Below, piece after piece: positions 59,667 to 64,000 of a DNA stretch of 64,000 bases. A model generated the notes under the pieces. That model had not been told where the DNA came from and searched no databases. It was given only the letters and a program-made list of their open reading frames with translations. The stretch lies in contig SUVY01000007.1 of NCBI GenBank assembly GCA_015061775.1, positions 1 through 64,000 on the forward strand, read 5' to 3'. The DNA is from Lentisphaerota bacterium (lineage in GTDB: Bacteria > Verrucomicrobiota > Lentisphaeria > Victivallales > Victivallaceae). Positions within the stretch are counted from its first letter, which is position 1, and each line of letters opens with the position of its first letter. The position numbers and the translations under genes were made by a program.

Positions 59667-60497
59667 TTACAGCTGTTCGGAATTGGTGATAGTCACCTGT
59701 TCAGCGGAGCTGATCCTGTCGCCGAAAAAGCGCGATGCGCTGCTGAGAAATTTTTCCGTAGTATCGGTCACGCAGAAACGGTATTCCGGAGTTTTTCTTC
59801 CGGAGTTTGCGAGGACATCTCCGCTGTTTATGAGTTTTTTAACATACTCTGCAGCGGCAGATGCACTGGATATGATTTTGACTTTTCCCGAAAAGAAGCG
59901 GTCAAATTCCTCTGTGAACAACGGATAGTGGGTACAGCCGAGCAGAAGAGCCTGCGGCATATTGGCAAGATATTTTCCGAGATATATATCAAAAACGCCG
60001 CCGAGGATGTTCCAGCTTTTGATCCCCTCTTCGGCGAGCGGAACAAGCAATGGGCAGGCGATGCACTCGACATCGGTGTACGGAGAGATCCGTTTGATTT
60101 CCTGCCAGTATGCTCCGCTTGATATGGTGGTCTTTGTTCCGATGACCGCCACGGTGCCCCTGATTCCGGATGCTGATGCGGCTCCTGCTTCGATGACTCC
60201 GCAAACCGGAACGGATATCTTCTTTTTCAACTCTCCGAGTGCGACAGCAGACACGGTATTGCAGGCGGCAATGATGAGTTTTACATTGCATTTTTCGAGA
60301 AAGGATGCGTCTTCGAGAGCGTAACGGATGATGGTATCTGATGATTTGTCTCCGTATGGAACTCTTGCTGTATCGCCGAGATAGACGATAGACTCCCGAG
60401 GAAGCTGGCGGGTCAACTCGGACATTACGGTCAATCCTCCTATCCCGGAGTCAAAAACTCCTATCGGACGGTCGTCGTGTTCTTTTGCGGAAGTCAT
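59667..60497 (-). CDS. murI: Glutamate racemase
   Basis: 276 residues. PIGVFDSGIGGLTVMSELTR carries the first catalytic region. LIIAACNTVSAVALGELKK holds one catalytic Cys and LLGCTHYPLFTEEF the other, the two-cysteine pair that racemises glutamate without a cofactor. VVYLGDT-type motif (SIVYLGDTARVPYG) also fits. It supplies D-glutamate for peptidoglycan in the cytoplasm. It follows the antiporter gene by four bases, so they share a transcript. A spacer of about 150 bases follows, with a GCCGGG/CCCGGC hairpin. Confidence 0.95.
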   Translation of the reverse strand: MTSAKEHDDRPIGVFDSGIGGLTVMSELTRQLPRESIVYLGDTARVPYGDKSSDTIIRYALEDASFLEKCNVKLIIAACNTVSAVALGELKKKISVPVCGVIEAGAASASGIRGTVAVIGTKTTISSGAYWQEIKRISPYTDVECIACPLLVPLAEEGIKSWNILGGVFDIYLGKYLANMPQALLLGCTHYPLFTEEFDRFFSGKVKIISSASAAAEYVKKLINSGDVLANSGRKTPEYRFCVTDTTEKFLSSASRFFGDRISSAEQVTITNSEQL

Positions 60498-60501
60498 TGT
60501 G

Positions 60502-62124
60502 TCAACGCTCCGGGGTGGACTTAGCTTGTTTTGCCGGAAAATTCAGTATTCGCGGGAACGGAAAACTCTCATCGTTTTCAGGATTGAGAGTCATCTCTTT
60601 GTACTCATCCGGAAAGTGTTCAGCGGCAAATGCCGAAAGCTCTTTGACTTCACCCATGACAGTCATTCCGTCGCCGCATTCGATGATAGTTGCTCCGCGA
60701 GGCTGGATGATGCGGTTTTTTCTGCGGATCATCGTGACCAGAAGCTCTCTGGGAAGTTCAAGCTCAGCGAGGCTTTTTCCGGCAAGCGGAGAGTCCTCCG
60801 GAATTATGAATTCAAACATGGAGCTGCCTTTGCTTACTGCAGTTTGTTCCAGCTCAAGCGGGCTGCGTTCACGCTCTGTAACGTGTTTGTCGAGCTTGAG
60901 TTTTCTTGCCAGCGGCATAAGGGTAGTACCCTGTATCACAAGCGAGAGCAGAACCATAATGAATATCAGGTTGAAAAGGATCCTGCCTGCCGGTTCTCCC
61001 GGAGTGTTGTCGAAGTTAGCCAGCGGAAACGTTGCAAGCACGATAGGAGCTGCTCCGCGCAGTCCGACCCATGAGACAAAGAGTTTCTCTTTGAAGGAGA
61101 GCCAGCGCGGAGGCATGGTGATGAAAATCGATACCGGACGGGCGACCAGCATGAGGAAAACTGCAAGCAGAGCTCCGGTGCCGAGGAGACTCGGAAGAAG
61201 CTGAATGTCGATAAACAAACCGAGCGTGGTGAACAGTGCGACTTGCATGAGCCACGAAACTCCGTCGCTGAAACGGGTGATGCTTTTCTGGTAGTTGAAG
61301 CGGCAGTAACTCATGGTGACTCCGCAGACGTAACACGCCATCATTCCGTTTGCGTTCAGCAGTTCGGCAAAGCCGTAGGTCGAGAGGACGATCGCCACAT
61401 TGAAAACAAAGTAGAGTCCATCGTATTCGAGTTTGATGTTGTAGAGAAGTTTTGCCAGCCTTCCTGCGAGCCATCCGAAAAAGACTCCAGCCGCCATGCG
61501 GTAGATCAGAGAGATGATGGTCATTGCTCCGAAGGAGTTTTTTCCGAGCAGGATATCGACCATGAGGACGGTGAGGAAATAAGCCATGGGGTCGTTGCTT
61601 CCGGATTCAAGTTCGAGCATTGGACGCAGTTTGCCCTTCAAGCCGACGCTCTTTCCGCTCAATATAGCGAAGACTGCGGCGGCATCTGTCGAGGATATCA
61701 TTGCGCCAAGCAGCAAGGCTGTGCAGATGAGTTTTGCGGAAGAGTTTGCAGCGGTAGAGCCGTTGGGATCTGGTATGAGCAGCATGTCTCCGGCAATAAG
61801 ATATGCGCCGATGCCGAGCAGGAATGCTGTTATCAGAACTCCGATCGTTGAGAGGACGCCTCCGGGAACAAGGACATCGCGTATTTTTTTGTATGAGGTA
61901 TCGAGCCCTCCGGAAAAGAGGATGAAGCTCATCGCAACTGTTCCGAAGATATTTATGCCTTGAAACCCTTTGTCTGATGGCATATAGCTGTAACCGAGCA
62001 CTCCTCCGAGTATGAGAAAGAGTATCAATATCGGCACATTGAATCTGCTCGAGAGTTTATTGGATAATGCTCCGGCAAGCAGCATTACTCCTATAAGCGC
62101 AAGAATAAAACTCAGATCAAACAC
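60502..62124 (-). CDS. CPA1-type cation/proton antiporter, NhaP2/CvrA-like
   Basis: 540 residues, starting at GTG. The first 400 residues are about twelve membrane helices of the monovalent cation:proton antiporter family (ILGGVLGYSYMPSDKG, AAVFAILSGKSVGLKGKLRP, LELESGSNDPMAYFL, the last with the conserved Asn-Asp). A cytoplasmic TrkA-C-like domain follows (MFEFIIPEDSPLAGKSLAEL, IQPRGATIIECGDGMTV). Layout fits the potassium/proton CvrA/NhaP2 branch. It probably regulates pH or potassium in the inner membrane. It is in an operon with murI. No strong ribosome site or promoter could be assigned. Confidence 0.88.
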   Translation of the reverse strand: MFDLSFILALIGVMLLAGALSNKLSSRFNVPILILFLILGGVLGYSYMPSDKGFQGINIFGTVAMSFILFSGGLDTSYKKIRDVLVPGGVLSTIGVLITAFLLGIGAYLIAGDMLLIPDPNGSTAANSSAKLICTALLLGAMISSTDAAAVFAILSGKSVGLKGKLRPMLELESGSNDPMAYFLTVLMVDILLGKNSFGAMTIISLIYRMAAGVFFGWLAGRLAKLLYNIKLEYDGLYFVFNVAIVLSTYGFAELLNANGMMACYVCGVTMSYCRFNYQKSITRFSDGVSWLMQVALFTTLGLFIDIQLLPSLLGTGALLAVFLMLVARPVSIFITMPPRWLSFKEKLFVSWVGLRGAAPIVLATFPLANFDNTPGEPAGRILFNLIFIMVLLSLVIQGTTLMPLARKLKLDKHVTERERSPLELEQTAVSKGSSMFEFIIPEDSPLAGKSLAELELPRELLVTMIRRKNRIIQPRGATIIECGDGMTVMGEVKELSAFAAEHFPDEYKEMTLNPENDESFPFPRILNFPAKQAKSTPER

Positions 62125-62227
62125 TTTGCAGAAAAAACCTTAATGTGAATTAAAAATACACCCCTTTTATCTCCATTGTATAATATAGGTGTATATATCT
62201 GTTTTTTCCACAGTATATTTGCTGAAA

Positions 62228-62821
62228 TCACCCTCTTTTTTTGATGACTTTTGCCGGAACTCCGACTGCAACGCTCATTGGAGGTATATCTTTGGTGACG
62301 ACAGCTCCTGCACCGATGACGCTGCCTCTGCCGATAGTGACACCGGCGTTGATGTGGACGCCGCCTGCGATCCAGACGTCATCTTCGATGGTGATGTGTC
62401 CGGGCTTCATTCCCTGTTCGCGTATCGGTTTGTTGGGATCAGCAAAAACGTGGTCTGACGCGATGAGCATGCAGTTGGGGGCGATCCGGGTGTTATCGCC
62501 TATGGAAATCAATCCGGACGGCTCTTCACAGGTTCCGTAGCCGACAATGATGGTGCGCACCTGGACGGATACGTTATTGCCTATTTTGATATTTCCCTGG
62601 AGAACAGCCTGCGGAGAGATGATGCTCTTTTCTCCGATGGTGATTTTTCCGGAACGGGGATTTATCATTGCGTCAGGGGATATCGATGCGCTCTTTGCTA
62701 TTTCGACATTTTTGTTCCTGAGCGCGAGATATCTGCCTATTTTAAGAGCCAAACGTTCACCCCAGGTTGCCCGGCGCGGCTGATTGTAGCCGCGGCGCAG
62801 AAAGTTGAGGAAAATACTCAT
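62228..62821 (-). CDS. Left-handed beta-helix (hexapeptide) acetyltransferase
   Basis: 197 residues, typical of WcaF/NodL-type sugar O-acetyltransferases. Hexapeptide repeats are plain: SISPDAMINPRSGKITIGEK, GNIKIGNNVSVQVRTIIVGYG, then GHITIEDDVWIAGGVHINAG and VTIGRGSVIGAGAVVTKDIP. The active-site His is probably in LIASDHVFADPN. It would transfer an acetyl group to a sugar on a glycan or antigen precursor in the cytoplasm. The start overlaps the beta-propeller gene stop as ATGA, and about 100 bases separate it from the antiporter gene downstream. Confidence 0.88.
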   Translation of the reverse strand: MSIFLNFLRRGYNQPRRATWGERLALKIGRYLALRNKNVEIAKSASISPDAMINPRSGKITIGEKSIISPQAVLQGNIKIGNNVSVQVRTIIVGYGTCEEPSGLISIGDNTRIAPNCMLIASDHVFADPNKPIREQGMKPGHITIEDDVWIAGGVHINAGVTIGRGSVIGAGAVVTKDIPPMSVAVGVPAKVIKKRG

Positions 62822-64000
62822 TTTGTCAGCTCCTCCGGTACTTTGATTTTGGCGATACAGCAGAGGTTGTCTTCATCAAAGAAGTTGCTCAGGATATATC
62901 TGCCGTCCGGAGTGAACCTCGGATGGTGACAGCAGCGGTTGTGGTCGCGTACTGTTCCCTGGGGAACGAAGCCCGGAACACGGCAGGGCAGCTCGATGGA
63001 GTCAACTGCTGAATTTCTCTTCTTGTCCCACAATCTTACGATCTGGGGATGGTTTTCATCGTTGACACAGATATCCGGACGCACCGGAGAAAGAGACGGG
63101 TGTCCTCCTCCGAACTCCGGGCTGGCGATACGTGAGAGTTTTTTGTCTTTGGGGTCAAAGAGGTAAATGTGCTGACGGTCATCCCCGTCTGCGCGGTAGA
63201 ATCCCATGAGCGAGCCGTTATCCTGAATGCTCCAATGGCATCCCCTGCCGCTGACATCGATTGCGAAGTGCAGCTCTTTTGAGCCGCGTTTTCCGTAGAA
63301 TATGTGGCTGATCCTCGGCTCATTGCGATCCGGAACAACGCAATGGTTTCCGAAATAGAGCAGAAAGTGTTCTCCGTTTGGAGAAAATCTCACGCAGTAC
63401 GCCATCAGGCTCAGTCCGCAGACACGGCTGTATTTTTCAGCCAGCTCTCTATCGAGAGAGAGCAAATCATCTTTCATCGGGTGGAACGAGAGGATATCAT
63501 TGATGCTGTATTCGAGCTGCGGCTCTTTTCCGTCGAAGCCGAACTGAAAGATTCCGTGACGGTCTCTCTCTTCAAAGGGAATCGGGCAGAGGGAGGGATT
63601 GTAAACGTTATATCCATATCCGGCAGCATAGAGCATACCCGGAAGTCCTCCGAGAATAGGTTCTCCTGAGGGCGGAGCTCCTTCGAGATCGACTCCATCG
63701 AGCGTGATTACACTCTTTTTCTCTATATCGTACCTTGAAACAGACGGTTTGGTAAGAGTTCCGCTCTGATAGTAGATATAACGGCAGTCGGGACTCCAGG
63801 ACTCCCAGCTTCCTGTATGGTAAAACATTGATTCAGCTTTGCGGTGTCCGAAATTATCGAGGATTTTACCATCTTCATCGAGAATAAAAACGCTGCACAC
63901 CTGAGTTTTTAAATCACAAGCCGCAAGGGTGAGCCGTCCAGAGTTATCCGGAGCAAGCGGCATAAGAGTATAGTAACTGCTTATGGTCCATTGGCCCGGA
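62818..64000 (-). CDS. Beta-propeller-like protein, truncated by the window edge
   Basis: At least 381 residues after the ATG at 63963, but that frame continues without a stop to the right edge (preceded by PGQWTISSYYTL), so the true start lies outside the window. Repeated blocks such as SWESWSPDCRYIYYQSG, YCVRFSPNGEHFLLYFGN, GGGHPSLSPVRPDICV and CCHHPRFTPDGRYILSNF are the SPDG-type blades of TolB/oligogalacturonide lyase-like propellers. It could bind or cut an acidic oligosaccharide. The overlap with the acetyltransferase gene suggests they are cotranscribed. Function not determined. Confidence 0.7.
   Translation of the reverse strand, partial: PGQWTISSYYTLMPLAPDNSGRLTLAACDLKTQVCSVFILDEDGKILDNFGHRKAESMFYHTGSWESWSPDCRYIYYQSGTLTKPSVSRYDIEKKSVITLDGVDLEGAPPSGEPILGGLPGMLYAAGYGYNVYNPSLCPIPFEERDRHGIFQFGFDGKEPQLEYSINDILSFHPMKDDLLSLDRELAEKYSRVCGLSLMAYCVRFSPNGEHFLLYFGNHCVVPDRNEPRISHIFYGKRGSKELHFAIDVSGRGCHWSIQDNGSLMGFYRADGDDRQHIYLFDPKDKKLSRIASPEFGGGHPSLSPVRPDICVNDENHPQIVRLWDKKRNSAVDSIELPCRVPGFVPQGTVRDHNRCCHHPRFTPDGRYILSNFFDEDNLCCIAKIKVPEELTK

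Noticed and set aside
1-64000. tRNA or rRNA genes and insertion sequences
   Set aside because: I looked in the gaps between genes and saw no cloverleaf, rRNA-like sequence or transposase, though I cannot run a covariance search.

Overview
This window reads as chromosome of an anaerobic, polysaccharide-using bacterium of the Lentisphaerae/Victivallales type. That placement is my inference. It rests on three pseudopilin-like proteins with the [17 protein letters not shown] leader, several large secreted carbohydrate-active proteins (LamG domains, parallel beta-helices, GH2, GH38), regulators that fuse a GntR helix-turn-helix to a LacI-type sensor, and few mobile genes. I saw no rRNA, tRNA, CRISPR array, transposase or prophage gene.

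Layout. 1-8.7 kb: a seven-gene minus-strand carbohydrate operon (GntR/LacI-type regulator, TIM-barrel protein, SIS sugar isomerase, pseudopilin, LamG-glycosidase, unknown protein, Gfo/Idh/MocA oxidoreductase). It starts at a promoter near 8.63 kb and ends at a repeat that contains a terminator. 8.7-9.56 kb: a gene-free stretch with many hairpins and a second copy of the 155-bp repeat found at the left edge. 9.56-17.6 kb: a pseudopilin, a TtcA-like tRNA thiolase, a flavin reductase translationally coupled to a GH2 glycosidase, a NAGPA-type phosphodiester glycosidase and RmuC, with four copies of a long palindromic intergenic repeat in and near the block. 17.6-32.5 kb: mostly housekeeping plus-strand genes (CE7-type esterase, type IIA topoisomerase B and A subunits, an esterase, Lon, a LolA-like protein, PyrF, Der) and an NtrC-type regulator whose receiver domain is broken by an apparent one-base deletion. 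32.6-38.7 kb: an AraC regulator followed by two tandem secreted beta-helix paralogues. 38.7-46.7 kb, minus strand: pyrR-pyrB-pyrC-M20 peptidase-hemW-truA, then a GntR regulator and a BASS-type transporter. 46.8-49.6 kb: GH38 alpha-mannosidase. 49.6-59.6 kb, minus strand: a third pseudopilin, then an operon of an MFS/acyltransferase/acyl-ACP synthetase fusion, an MBL hydrolase, a FAH-family enzyme and a 1305-residue secreted LamG/transglutaminase-like protein. 59.6-64 kb, minus strand: MurI, a CPA1 antiporter, a hexapeptide acyltransferase and a beta-propeller protein that runs off the right edge.

How it fits together. The accessory genes suggest a lifestyle of capturing and trimming complex glycans: secreted lyase-like beta-helices and LamG enzymes outside, GH2/GH38 and esterases for side chains, then SIS and Gfo/Idh enzymes for the released sugars. 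Each set sits beside its own one-component regulator. Operons are tight, with many ATGA four-base overlaps. Promoters commonly have the form TTGAAA-16/17-TATATT. The most unusual signals are the palindromic repeat family, the hairpin-dense stretch with the flanking 155-bp direct repeat, a pseudopilin embedded in a sugar operon, the frameshifted response regulator, and an acyltransferase domain lacking its catalytic histidine.
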